Part shown: positions 27,407-41,403 of the stretch, in pieces
Layout of the letters: every line of letters starts with the position of its first letter
How positions within the stretch are numbered: the first letter of the stretch is position 1
Assembly: GCF_009938205.1 (NCBI RefSeq)
Contig: NZ_AP019654.1
Coordinates: 3,173,262 to 3,237,261 of the forward strand
Length of the DNA stretch: 64,000 bases
Direction: 5' to 3'
Source of the DNA: Vibrio panuliri
GTDB lineage: Bacteria; Pseudomonadota; Gammaproteobacteria; Enterobacterales; Vibrionaceae
Notes under the pieces: generated by a model
The model's input: the letters and a program-made list of their open reading frames with translations, nothing else
What the model was told of the DNA's origin: nothing
Databases searched by the model: none
Made by a program: the position numbers and the translations under genes

Positions 27407-28519
27407 TTAACCTGAGTATGCGGAGTGCCAATCTCGCCAAATTGGGTCAAACCCTTTACTCCGAATCATCGCTTCCACGGTAGCCGCACTGCGCTCGTCA
27501 CTAATCTCAAATTGCTCTAACTCAGCATCTTGCATTGCATAGCCGCCAGGTTGAGTTTTGGAAGCCGCCGAAAGGCTGGTAATACCAAGCGGTAAAACAT
27601 GATCACGAAACACTTCGCTCTCGCGAGTTGAAAGTGAGAGTTCAACTTCCGGATTTAACAATCGATAAGCACAAATGAGTTGTACTAGTTGTCTGTCCGT
27701 CATGATCGACTTCGGCTGCAAACCACCGGTACAGGGTCTCAAGCGCGGAAACGATATCGAGTAACGCGTTTGCCAATAAGTTCGCTCTAAATAGTCAAGA
27801 TGAGCAGCAACATAAAAACAATCAGTACGCCAATCTTCCAATCCTATTAGTGCACCAATCCCAATCTTGTCGATACCTGCCCTTGCCAATCTATCTGGTG
27901 TTTCTAGGCGATATTCGAAGTTGGTCTTATTGCCTCTTAAGTGATGCTCTGCATAGGTAGAAGGATGGTAGCTTTCTTGATACACCATCACAGCATCTAG
28001 TCCTAATCTCTTCAGTTCCTCATATTCGACTTGGTCGAGTGGCTGCACTTCCATCGCGAGATAGTTGAAATGTGGCTTTATCACTGGCAGCATTTCGCGA
28101 AAGTAACCCATCCCTACTTTGGTTTCATGCTCTCCAGTGACGAGCAAAACACTATCAAACTTCATCGCTTTTATTGCACCAACTTCAGCTTCAATTTCTG
28201 CCTTGTTTAAAGTACGACGCTTAATGCGATTTTCCATCGAAAAGCCACAATAGCTACAAGCATTAGCACACAGATTTGAAAGGTAAAGTGGTATATAAAG
28301 CGACATGGTGTTGCCAAACCGCTTACGAGTTAAAGCAAAAGAAGCTTGTGCCATCTGCTCTAAGTAAGGTTCCGCAGCAGGTGAAATAAGTGCTTTAAAA
28401 TCCTCAAGATCGCGTTTAGACGAGTTCAGCGCGCGCAATACGTCATTTGCGGATTTACTCCTAATAGATAACGAAATGTCATCCCAGTTGAGTTGCCTAA
28501 ATGATTGTAAAAAGCTCAT
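27407..28519 (-). CDS. thiH: ThiH, 2-iminoacetate synthase (radical SAM)
   Basis: 370 aa. ThiH splits tyrosine to dehydroglycine and p-cresol, supplying the C2-N3 unit of the thiazole. The radical-SAM cluster motif CxxxCxxC is visible as CANACSYCGF (about residue 85), with YLSN upstream. The open frame starts four codons earlier, but MSFLQSFRQLNWDDI aligns with the E. coli N-terminus, and AGGCA lies upstream. It overlaps or abuts thiG, as expected in thiCEFSGH. Confidence 0.95.
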   Translation of the reverse strand: MSFLQSFRQLNWDDISLSIRSKSANDVLRALNSSKRDLEDFKALISPAAEPYLEQMAQASFALTRKRFGNTMSLYIPLYLSNLCANACSYCGFSMENRIKRRTLNKAEIEAEVGAIKAMKFDSVLLVTGEHETKVGMGYFREMLPVIKPHFNYLAMEVQPLDQVEYEELKRLGLDAVMVYQESYHPSTYAEHHLRGNKTNFEYRLETPDRLARAGIDKIGIGALIGLEDWRTDCFYVAAHLDYLERTYWQTRYSISFPRLRPCTGGLQPKSIMTDRQLVQLICAYRLLNPEVELSLSTRESEVFRDHVLPLGITSLSAASKTQPGGYAMQDAELEQFEISDERSAATVEAMIRSKGFDPIWRDWHSAYSG

Positions 28520-28527
28520 GCACTGCC

Positions 28528-29307
28528 TCACTCATCAAGAAATGAAGTCAATGGGCTCGAGGCAACCGCATATGAGGCTTTCCCTGCCAGCCCAGAAACA
28601 TACGCAAGGTGCCCCGCTTCTACCGCCAGTTTGAATGCCCGTGCCATCGCGACAGGTTGTGCAGCAGTGGCGATCGCCGTGTTAACTAACACCGCATCAG
28701 CCCCCATCTCCATCGCCATCGCCGCATGGGAAGGCGCACCTATTCCCGCATCAACAATCACCGGAACCCTCGCTTGAGCAATTATGATTTCAACAAAGTC
28801 ATGAGAGACAATGCCTTTGTTTGATCCTATGGGAGCACCAAGCGGCATAACTGCTGCGCAACCGACCTCTTCCAGTTTCTTGCACAAAACTGGGTCTGCA
28901 TGGCAGTAAGGTAGAACAACGAAACCATCTTTAACCAATTGCTCGGCAGCAATAAGAGTCTCAACAGGGTCTGGCATCAAGTACTTGGGATCAGGATGAA
29001 TCTCAAGCTTAAGCCAATTAGTGCCAAGGGCTTCACGAGCCAAGTGAGCAGCAAAAACGGCATCTTTAGCGTTTTTTGCGCCCGAAGTATTGGGTAGCAA
29101 ATTAACACCTGAGCTCACTAATGGTTGAAGGATATCATCGTGTTTGTCGTGCACATCGACTCGCTTTAATGCCATGGTTGCCAGTTGTGAGCCCGATGCC
29201 TCAATTGCTTCAGACATAATCGTGCTATTTGCAAACTTACCCGTGCCAGTAAACAAACGGGACTCAAAGGTTTTATCTGCTATTTTTAACGGCTTAGTGA
29301 AACTCAT
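28528..29307 (-). CDS. thiG: ThiG, thiazole synthase
   Basis: 259 aa TIM-barrel enzyme joining 1-deoxyxylulose-5-phosphate, dehydroglycine and ThiS-thiocarboxylate sulfur into the thiazole phosphate. Motifs: [39 protein letters not shown] (Schiff-base lysine), [20 protein letters not shown] and [10 protein letters not shown]. The open frame extends 23 codons upstream into thiS; the ATG at 29307 gives the family length and AGGTTAGCC lies just upstream. Confidence 0.95.
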   Translation of the reverse strand: MSFTKPLKIADKTFESRLFTGTGKFANSTIMSEAIEASGSQLATMALKRVDVHDKHDDILQPLVSSGVNLLPNTSGAKNAKDAVFAAHLAREALGTNWLKLEIHPDPKYLMPDPVETLIAAEQLVKDGFVVLPYCHADPVLCKKLEEVGCAAVMPLGAPIGSNKGIVSHDFVEIIIAQARVPVIVDAGIGAPSHAAMAMEMGADAVLVNTAIATAAQPVAMARAFKLAVEAGHLAYVSGLAGKASYAVASSPLTSFLDE

Positions 29308-29309
29308 GG

Positions 29310-29519
29310 CTAACCTCCCGCGATGGCTTGAAAGAGTGAAATAGCATCCCCTTGGCTTAGCGTCGTCGCCGACCATTTAGTGCGTGGGATGATTTGATTA
29401 TTGATAGCAAAAACACAGCCTTGTTGCGGTAACGACAAAAGGTCGATCACTTGTTCGAGATTGCTTTCCGCTTTTATGCTCTGTACTTGCTGATTAATCG
29501 TGATAGTGATTTCAGTCAT
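29310..29519 (-). CDS. thiS: ThiS, sulfur carrier protein
   Basis: 69 aa ubiquitin-like carrier ending in the obligatory Gly-Gly (QAIAGG). ThiF adenylates this end so that a thiocarboxylate can form. It starts [13 protein letters not shown] at 29519, overlapping the thiF 3' end by 8 bases. The longer open frame upstream (to 29633) is a shadow in thiF. The tight packing supports translational coupling. Confidence 0.93.
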   Translation of the reverse strand: MTEITITINQQVQSIKAESNLEQVIDLLSLPQQGCVFAINNQIIPRTKWSATTLSQGDAISLFQAIAGG

Positions 29520-30285
29520 AGTTCGCTTCCTTGATCTTATCTCCACAAATAGCGCACTCTTCATCTTGGGGAATAGCGAGTCTTTGCCACTGCATAGACT
29601 TACCATCAAATAAGTGAATCTCACTGGTTTCAAACAGGAACTGGCCTAAGGAAAGCTTTTGAATTGCCGCTAAGGCTTGATAGTTCCCTAGCGTTCCCAC
29701 AACCGGACCAATGACACCGCTATTGACGCAAGAGTGATCGGAATTTAGTTCATCAAATGGATATAGGCAGCGGTAGCAACTCTTGTCTTGTTGATAATCG
29801 AAGACTGAGAACTGGCCTTGCCAGCCAATTGCTGAAGCAGAGATTAGTGGCGTGCGTTGAGTGTAGCAGACGCGGTTAACAACTTGGCGCGTGGCAATAT
29901 TGTCACTGCAATCCAGCACGACATCCGCCAGCATCACCTCGAGGCTAAGCTGAGATTCATCCATCCGTTTAGCGATACTACGCAAGCTCACTTCCGGATT
30001 AAGCTGAGATAATTGACGCGAAATGGCGCAGACCTTGTTAGTGCCAATGTCATAATCTCGGTAAGCCACTTGCCGCTGTAGGTTGCTCTGATCCACATGG
30101 TCGTCATCAACTAATACCAGTCGCCCAACACCGGCTGCGGCTAAGTAGAGCGCAGCCGCACTACCTAGACCACCACAACCGATGATAAGGACATGGGATT
30201 GAAATAGACGCTGCTGACCCGCCTCGGTAATTTCTGGCAGAGCTACTTGACGTTGATAACGGAGAAACTGTTCATCAGTTAACAT
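29512..30285 (-). CDS. thiF: ThiF, ThiS adenylyltransferase
   Basis: 257 aa E1-like enzyme activating ThiS. The ATP-binding motif IIGCGGLGSAAALYLAAAG and DDDHVDQSNLQRQ are visible near residues 30-60. Two zinc-binding CxxC pairs are present as CYRCLYP (about residue 173) and CAICG at the C-terminus. It overlaps thiE (11 bases) and thiS (8 bases). HesA/MoeB are relatives, but the thi operon context settles the assignment. Confidence 0.94.
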   Translation of the reverse strand: MLTDEQFLRYQRQVALPEITEAGQQRLFQSHVLIIGCGGLGSAAALYLAAAGVGRLVLVDDDHVDQSNLQRQVAYRDYDIGTNKVCAISRQLSQLNPEVSLRSIAKRMDESQLSLEVMLADVVLDCSDNIATRQVVNRVCYTQRTPLISASAIGWQGQFSVFDYQQDKSCYRCLYPFDELNSDHSCVNSGVIGPVVGTLGNYQALAAIQKLSLGQFLFETSEIHLFDGKSMQWQRLAIPQDEECAICGDKIKEANYD

Positions 30286-31527
30286 CCATCACCTCCTCTG
30301 TCGACAAGACTCCACTTTGCATAATGTCATCAAACTGTCGAATAACATCTTGGGGTGATTCAGCCTGTGTCAACGCTCTTACCACCGCTAAACTGGTCAC
30401 GCCACACCGCCATACCTGTTCAGCATTAGTCAGATCTATCCCTCCGATTGCCACGGTGGGATAACCAAACTGACACTCTGTGTTTACCTTCGGTATAGTG
30501 TTAATCAACGCCTGATATAAGGCTAACCTGACTAAACCTTGCGGTTTTGAGGGCATCTGTTTGGTTGTGGTAGGGAAAATATGACCAAGAGCGATATAGC
30601 TAGGCTTAAGTTGCACAATACGTAGCAACTCATAGTAGCCATGCGTCGATAAACCTAAACGAATATCAGCCCTGTGCAATTGAGAGATATTGGCAACTTC
30701 AAGATCTTCTTGCCCCAAGTGAACACCATAAGCTCGGTGTTTAACCGCTAGTTGCCAGTAGTCATTGATAAAGACTTGAGCTTGATGTCGCTTGCCGAGT
30801 TCAATCACGTCTATGATTTGCTGTTCTAAATCTGGAACATTGGGGTCTTTAACCCTTAATTGGATGGTCTTAATGCCTAACTTCAGCAGTTTTTCCACCC
30901 ACTCAACGTTATCCACGACAGGATACAACCCCAACTGAGTCTCATCGACATTACCAAATGGCTGTTGGAATGAGGAGGCAATCCATCCCACAGAAATGCC
31001 TAACGCTTTGTGTTCAAGCACTGGTTGGGGAAAATATTGGTAGTCACTTGGCCATGTTTCACGTGAAACATTCATCTTGCTACGAGCAAGAGTCAGAGAG
31101 TCTTCAAGGGGGAAATCAAGACTAAGTAAAGCCACTATCCAAGCTAGATGGCAATCGTATTCTGATGGTTGTGATTCAACCATATAAGCAAGAGCACGAG
31201 TTTTCACACTCTGCGAATGAGTCCAAATATCTAGCCAGCGAGCACCATCGCGCATACCTAGATAAACCGTATTCGATTTAATTGGATGGTTTAATTGATC
31301 GCTGTGATACTCGATATAACAGTCACAATCCCTTGATGAACATGACCAAAGATCACTGCCAATAACAAGTTCTGACTGCTCGGTTTGAATCAACAGATAT
31401 TGAGTCGAGCTTACTCCCAGTTCAATATGACCAATAGCCAAACCTTGCTGTTTGGCTAATATAAGGGCTTGTTGAATCTCACCAGTTAACTCAATCTTAC
31501 TCGATGGAACCAGTATAGAGACCGTCA

Positions 31528-31528
<1 letters not shown>
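30275..31528 (-). CDS. thiE: ThiE, thiamine-phosphate synthase with N-terminal ThiD-like domain
   Basis: 417 aa, about twice the ~210 aa of ordinary ThiE. The C-terminal half (about 205-417) is a complete TMP synthase: IQLRVKDPNV, FINDYWQLAVKHRAYGVHLGQEDL, LGLSTHGYYE, IALGHIFPTTTK and VAIGGI. The N-terminal half (about 1-195) resembles a hydroxymethylpyrimidine kinase: HLAWIVALLSLDFPLEDSLTLAR follows the ThiD C-terminal helix, but the catalytic GTGC anion-hole motif reads EYDCH. That half is probably catalytically dead. No separate thiD gene lies in the operon. It abuts thiC (TAATG overlap), and contains a parS site. Confidence 0.85.
31055..31070. promoter_or_regulatory. parS ParB binding site 3 (inside thiE)
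   Basis: Perfect 16-base TGTTTCACGTGAAACA within the thiE coding sequence; on the minus strand its codons encode VSRET in the N-terminal ThiD-like part. It is the third parS in a 6.9-kb span. Confidence 0.95.
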
Positions 31529-33480
<1,952 letters not shown>

Positions 33481-33629
33481 TCATTTTATATAAACGTATG
33501 GGATAAAAATGCTTGGCGGAACGGTATGACAAGAGGTATCGAAAATTAGGTTATAGCAACCTAAGCACAACATCGATATGTTGATAGGAACACTAGGGGA
33601 AATAGAAAACTCCCTAGGTATAATATCTT

Positions 33630-33712
33630 CTCCTGTTCCCTTCGCAGATTCTAATCTGATCAGGTTCAACGGATCCCGAATTAACGGTCTCAGCCCAATG
33701 GCACTCCGACAA
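33630..33712 (-). promoter_or_regulatory. TPP riboswitch (THI element) of the thi operon
   Basis: On the minus strand the core GGCTGAGA (around 33688-33695), the 3' conserved CGTTGAACCTGATC (33658-33671) and the closing GCGAAGGGAACA are present in the proper order. A short AT-rich hairpin (TTAGGTT/AACCTAA, 33545-33564) lies between riboswitch and thiC and could be part of its expression platform. TPP binding is expected to shut down thiC and the downstream genes. Confidence 0.92.
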
Positions 33713-33780
33713 GTGATGCAATTATAAGCATTTGGTCGGTCTAAACCAAGCCGACCTGTGCGAAAATATTTAAATTATTG

Positions 33781-34164
33781 TTAAGATTTCATCAGCAATT
33801 GAAAACCCAGCCACGCCGCTGAAATGCTCAAAAACACGTTAAGCAGTACGTTTAGGCCCATCTTAAAGAATGCTCCTTGCTGCATTAGCAAAACATTGTC
33901 CATTGAGAAAGTCGAGAATGTAGTTAGCGCCCCAAGAAACCCAAGGCCAATGATCTGGCGCCAAGGTTCTATCGACATAATCTCACTTTCAAAGGCTGCG
34001 ATCAGCAAACCCATAATGAACGAGCCCACTACGTTAACGGTCAACGTACCGTATGGAAAACCACGTCCTAATAATGTGACGCATAGTTCTGAGACTAAGT
34101 ATCGTGAACATGCACCAAACGCACCACCCAGTGCGATAAACCCTAAAATGGAAAGCTGTCCCAT
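33781..34164 (-). CDS. crcB: CrcB/Fluc fluoride channel
   Basis: 127 aa with four predicted membrane helices. Family motifs: GGAFGACSRYLVS, GTLTVNVVGSF (asparagine of the pore), and GFLGALTTFSTFS (phenylalanine box and sodium site). Fluc channels work as antiparallel dimers exporting fluoride. A GGGGGA ribosome site lies before the ATG. I saw no fluoride riboswitch upstream. It lies alone between the thi operon and the rRNA region. Confidence 0.93.
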   Translation of the reverse strand: MGQLSILGFIALGGAFGACSRYLVSELCVTLLGRGFPYGTLTVNVVGSFIMGLLIAAFESEIMSIEPWRQIIGLGFLGALTTFSTFSMDNVLLMQQGAFFKMGLNVLLNVFLSISAAWLGFQLLMKS

Positions 34165-34432
34165 AAATCCCCCAAAACTGTTAGTGGCTATATTGTAGCC
34201 ATAACAGACAGAATTTCGAGCCTACAAACTAAATATTCACCCGATAAAAGCTTATAGATTGAAAAAGTTACAGTAGTCACTTTAACGGGAATATAAAGGC
34301 GAATGTATGGTTTGGAAAGCTGCGCGACGAATTTGGCAGAAGAACTAGAGAATGTAGAGATGGGAATTAAGAGTCGAAAAACAAAGTACCACAGATACAG
34401 AGTGTTCCAATTTATTTTCTAATAGATACGAA
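34165..34432. other. Intergenic stretch with no recognised feature
   Basis: Between crcB and the tRNA-Trp repeat array. It is AT-rich with no convincing reading frame, RNA fold or repeat. A crcB promoter probably lies in its first 60 bases. Confidence 0.5.
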
Positions 34433-34463
34433 AAAGCCCCGACATTTCTGCCGAAGCTTTCGA
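34433..34463 (-). terminator. Distal terminator-like hairpin of the tRNA-Trp array
   Basis: On the minus strand AAAGC...GGGGCTTTTT forms an imperfect stem ending in a T run. It follows the outermost repeat and differs in sequence from the two inner copies. Confidence 0.6.
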
Positions 34464-34540
34464 AGATGGTAGGGGTGAAGAGATTCGACCGGGCTGGCGC
34501 CCCAGCTCCCAACACTCGCTTTGAAAAAGCGATAGATGCG

Positions 34541-34569
34541 AAAAAGCCCCGTCTTTCGACGAGGCTTTC
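34541..34569 (-). terminator. Terminator hairpin inside repeat copy 1
   Basis: Minus-strand AAGCCTCGTC and GACGGGGCTT pair around GAAA, followed by a T run; identical to the hairpin at 34649. Confidence 0.75.
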
Positions 34570-34648
34570 GTATATGGCAGGGGTGAAGAGATTCGACCGG
34601 GCTGGCGCCCCAGCTCCCAACACTCGCTTTGAAAAAGCGATAGATGCG

Positions 34649-34677
34649 AAAAAGCCCCGTCTTTCGACGAGGCTTTC
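34649..34677 (-). terminator. Terminator hairpin following intact tRNA-Trp
   Basis: Same hairpin (AAGCCTCGTC/GACGGGGCTT, GAAA loop, T run), 6 bases after the tRNA-Trp CCA end. It is likely the main terminator of the rRNA/tRNA operon. Confidence 0.82.
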
Positions 34678-34682
34678 GTATA

Positions 34683-34759
<77 letters not shown>

Positions 34760-34774
34760 AAATGTCTCTACATC

Positions 34775-34868
34775 GTGATAGTTAGATTCGAACTCTCAGC
34801 ACGCCCTAATTCAACGACTGGGGGAATCCGCTACTCTTATTCTTTCGAATTGGAGCTATAACCCTGTA
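34775..34868 (-). pseudogene. Decayed tRNA-Trp copy
   Basis: Minus strand keeps the tRNA-Trp order: AGGG then TAGCTCCAATT (D arm), AGCGGATTCC (5' half of the anticodon arm) and GAGAGTTCGAATCT (T arm). The acceptor 3' strand is lost (AACTATC instead of CACCCCT), and insertions split the D loop and the anticodon arm. It cannot fold as a normal tRNA. It lies between tRNA-Asp and the functional tRNA-Trp. Confidence 0.75.
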
Positions 34869-34898
34869 GAAATTACAGTTTATCACATCGTAGATTCA

Positions 34899-34925
34899 AA
34901 AAAACCTCGCAAAAGCGAGGTTTCT
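34899..34925 (-). terminator. Terminator after tRNA-Asp
   Basis: Minus-strand AAACCTCGC pairs with GCGAGGTTT around TTTT, followed by a run of seven Ts. It precedes the decayed and intact tRNA-Trp copies, so some read-through or a separate promoter would be needed for tRNA-Trp. Confidence 0.8.
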
Positions 34926-34932
34926 TAATAAG

Positions 34933-35009
34933 TGGCGGAGTGGACGGGACTCGAACCCGCGACCCCCGGCGTGACAGGCCGGTATTCTAACCAACTGAAC
35001 TACCACTCC
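34933..35009 (-). tRNA. tRNA-Asp (anticodon GTC)
   Basis: 77 bases with CCA. GGAGTGG acceptor, anticodon stem CCGGC/GCCGG around CTGTCAC, and T arm GCGGGTTCGAGTCCCG. It follows 5S rRNA as in E. coli rrnC. Confidence 0.96.
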
Positions 35010-35050
35010 GCAGTGGCTTACTCGCTATCAAGCAAGTGTCCATAATATAA

Positions 35051-35169
35051 AGCCTGGCGATGTCCTACTCTCACATGGGGAAGCCCCACACTACCATCGG
35101 CGCTAATTCGTTTCACTTCTGAGTTCGGCATGGAATCAGGTGGGTCCAAATCGCTATGGTCGCCAAGCA
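35051..35169 (-). rRNA. rrf: 5S ribosomal RNA
   Basis: About 119 bases; minus strand begins TGCTTGGCGACCATAGCG and ends GCCAGGCT, with 5' and 3' ends complementary. It follows the 23S gene by ~90 bases. Confidence 0.95.
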
Positions 35170-35260
35170 AATTCTTTAATTCGGAAAGCTGTTTTTGTGT
35201 TCTCTACACAATCAAGTTTTGTTCTTTCTTTGAGTCCATCAAAACCCCTTGGGTGTTGTA

Positions 35261-38148
<2,888 letters not shown>

Positions 38149-38417
38149 ATACAACCCGAAGGAGTTTCGAGTTGATGAACAAGTCACCAAAGTTGTCTGC
38201 AATTTTTATACATGATGCAGACTCGATTTTGCCGGACTCAAATTCCAAGAACACTTGAATGTGTTTTTGTGTATTCATAAATGAATACTTTGAGAACTTT
38301 ACAAACAACAATAAATTGTTGTTTTGTCAGCTTTCCAAATTGTTAAAGAGCTAGATTTTACTTTCTACTTAAAGAAAGAAACCATTTTTAAAAGCACTCA
38401 TCGAATGCGCTTAAAGA
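38149..38417 (-). other. Spacer between tRNA-Val and 23S with boxA-like site
   Basis: Contains AGCTCTTTAACA on the minus strand (about 38341-38352), a boxA antitermination sequence, and processing-stem sequence near the 23S 5' end. No gene is visible. Confidence 0.65.
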
Positions 38418-38493
38418 TGGTGGGCGATACCGGGCTCGAACCAGTGACCCCCTGCTTGTAAGGCAGGTGCTCTCCCAACTGAGCTAATCGCCC
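38418..38493 (-). tRNA. tRNA-Val (anticodon TAC)
   Basis: 76 bases with CCA. GGGCGATTAGCTCAG start, anticodon stem CCTGC/GCAGG around CTTACAA. Fourth tRNA in the 16S-23S spacer. Confidence 0.96.
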
Positions 38494-38527
38494 ACATTAT
38501 TTTACTTCTTGTGGAAGAAGTCTCGAA

Positions 38528-38603
38528 TGGTGGAGCTAAGCAGGATCGAACTGCTGACCTCCTGCGTGCAAGGCAGGCGCTCTCCCAGCTGAGCTATAGC
38601 CCC
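38528..38603 (-). tRNA. tRNA-Ala (anticodon TGC)
   Basis: 76 bases with CCA. GGGGCTATAGCTCAG start, anticodon stem CCTGC/GCAGG around CTTGCAC. Third tRNA in the spacer. Confidence 0.96.
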
Positions 38604-38613
38604 ATCGAGAAAA

Positions 38614-38689
38614 TGGTGGGTCGTGCAGGATTCGAACCTGCGACCAATTGATTAAAAGTCAACTGCTCTACCAACTGAGCTAACGACCC
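38614..38689 (-). tRNA. tRNA-Lys (anticodon TTT)
   Basis: 76 bases with CCA. GGGTCGTTAGCTCAG start, anticodon loop CTTTTAA, T arm GCAGGTTCGAATCCTGC. Second tRNA in the spacer. Confidence 0.96.
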
Positions 38690-38691
38690 AA

Positions 38692-38768
38692 TGGTATCCC
38701 GTAGGGGAGTCGAACCCCTGTTACCGCCGTGAAAGGGCGGTGTCCTGAGGCCTCTAGACGAACGGGAC
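38692..38768 (-). tRNA. tRNA-Glu (anticodon TTC)
   Basis: 77 bases with CCA. GTCCCGTTCGTCTAGAGG start, anticodon stem CCGCC/GGCGG around CTTTCAC. First tRNA after 16S. Confidence 0.96.
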
Positions 38769-38855
38769 ACTGGATTGAAGAGTATGGGTACTCTTCTTCT
38801 CTTAAACTTTATAAACCATCAATCTGTGTGAACACTCATCGCAATAATCATCGTA

Positions 38856-40405
<1,550 letters not shown>

Positions 40406-40840
40406 AAGATTTTGTCGACTCAATGAATACTGAACATTACATAGTAATGTTTGAATTGACTGTGCTGCTATTTCTAGCAATGGTCACTTCGTTTCATTGA
40501 AATCTAATTTGAAGCCTAAGCTTCTAATTTGGATTATCATCAACGAGTGCCCACACAGATTGATAGGTTTATATTGTTAAAGAGCGTTCCGTTTGAGTTT
40601 CCTCAAAACGGACGGTCATTTTAGCGAGTTAAAGTTTAGTGTCAACCACTTTTTTCAAACTTTTTTCAAGCATTTCGCTTGGCTAAGTGACCTTGCTAAC
40701 TCGACAATATTTTGTTTCGAAACCGAAGCTTCGAAGCTTTGCCGTGTCAACGAGGGCGCATTATAGAGAACGAGATCTCTTTGGCAAGACCTTTTTGAAA
40801 GTTTTTTGCGTTTTTTTATCGTTCGGTGAATAAATAGACT
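40406..40840 (-). promoter_or_regulatory. rRNA operon promoter and leader region
   Basis: Two promoters are visible on the minus strand. P1: TTGCCA (40782-40787), 16-base spacer, TATAAT (40760-40765), GC-rich discriminator GCGCCC and an A-rich UP-like stretch upstream. P2: TTGACA (40640-40645), 16-base spacer, TAAAAT (40618-40623). A leader boxA CGCTCTTTAACAA lies near 40575-40588. The arrangement matches the P1/P2 layout of enterobacterial rrn operons; the GC discriminator suggests stringent (ppGpp) control. No gene is present. Confidence 0.85.
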
Positions 40841-40864
40841 AAAACCGCCAAAAGAGGCGGTTTT
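40841..40864 (-). terminator. Terminator after hemG
   Basis: AAAACCGCC and GGCGGTTTT form a stem two bases past the hemG stop, separating hemG from the rRNA P1 promoter. Confidence 0.85.
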
Positions 40865-40866
40865 GT

Positions 40867-41394
40867 TTACAATTGTTTAAACTTATCGGCAAATAAAGAG
40901 ACTTTTTCCCAGTTGGTATACTCGACTTCTTTACTGGTATCCGTCTCGCCTCCAGTTAAAGTCATAATCAGCTTAATCATCATTTTGTCGAACCAACCAT
41001 ACCTTGGATAGTACAGCGCACCAGCAAAGACACCGATTAAACTTGGTTGCCAAGGAGATAAACGCAAAAACTTCTTAATATAGACACTTCCTTCCGGGGT
41101 ATCTTTTCCTTGATCTTCTTTTCTTGCAGTGAGGTTTACACAAAAGAATGCCACTTTACTCTGTTCAAGCTGTTCTATATTGCGATTAATAAACTGATAG
41201 AGCTTTTTATTCAGCTTGCCATAACGAATAGAAGCACCAATCAACACTCTTTCATATAAAGAGAAGTCAACGCTATCCACTTTATGCAGATCGATTAGCT
41301 CACATTGATAGTCAGCCAAATGCTTTTCGATATACTCGAGAATCTTAACTGTCTGCCCTTCCTGGGAAGAGTATAGAAATAAAACCTTTTTCAC
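40867..41394 (-). CDS. hemG: HemG, menaquinone-dependent protoporphyrinogen IX dehydrogenase
   Basis: 175 aa long-chain flavodoxin that oxidises protoporphyrinogen IX to protoporphyrin IX using the quinone pool. FMN-binding loop YSSQEGQTVKI is at the N-terminus; VLIGASIRYGKL, FFCVNLTARKEDQGK and the HemG-specific insert with LYYPRYGWFDKMMIKLIM follow. Starts with GTG. It is 9 bases after trkH in the same direction, and next to the rRNA operon, as in E. coli trkH-hemG-rrsA. Confidence 0.94.
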   Translation of the reverse strand: MKKVLFLYSSQEGQTVKILEYIEKHLADYQCELIDLHKVDSVDFSLYERVLIGASIRYGKLNKKLYQFINRNIEQLEQSKVAFFCVNLTARKEDQGKDTPEGSVYIKKFLRLSPWQPSLIGVFAGALYYPRYGWFDKMMIKLIMTLTGGETDTSKEVEYTNWEKVSLFADKFKQL

Positions 41395-41403
41395 TTAATA
41401 TCC

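Larger units (their letters stand above)
34466..34681 (-). repeat. Two 108-bp tandem repeats made of tRNA-Trp 3' end plus terminator
   Basis: Copies at 34466-34573 and 34574-34681 appear to differ at one base. On the minus strand each unit has an AT-rich anticodon-like stem (TCGCTTT/AAAGCGA), the variable-loop sequence GTGTTGGGAG, a 17-base GC-rich palindromic insertion (core CTGGGGCGCCAG) in the T-loop, and the tRNA-Trp 3' end CACCCCTGCCA, or CACCCCTACCA in the outer copy. The D arm and 5' acceptor strand are missing. A terminator hairpin closes each unit. The intact tRNA-Trp continues the series at 34683. Confidence 0.85.

Noticed and set aside
33481..33669. 62-codon minus-strand frame upstream of thiC
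   Set aside because: It overlaps the TPP riboswitch and has no ribosome site or family resemblance, so a leader peptide is not supported.
34165..34260. Possible fluoride riboswitch before crcB
   Set aside because: I could not find the conserved fluoride-aptamer core, and the leader looks too short and AT-rich.
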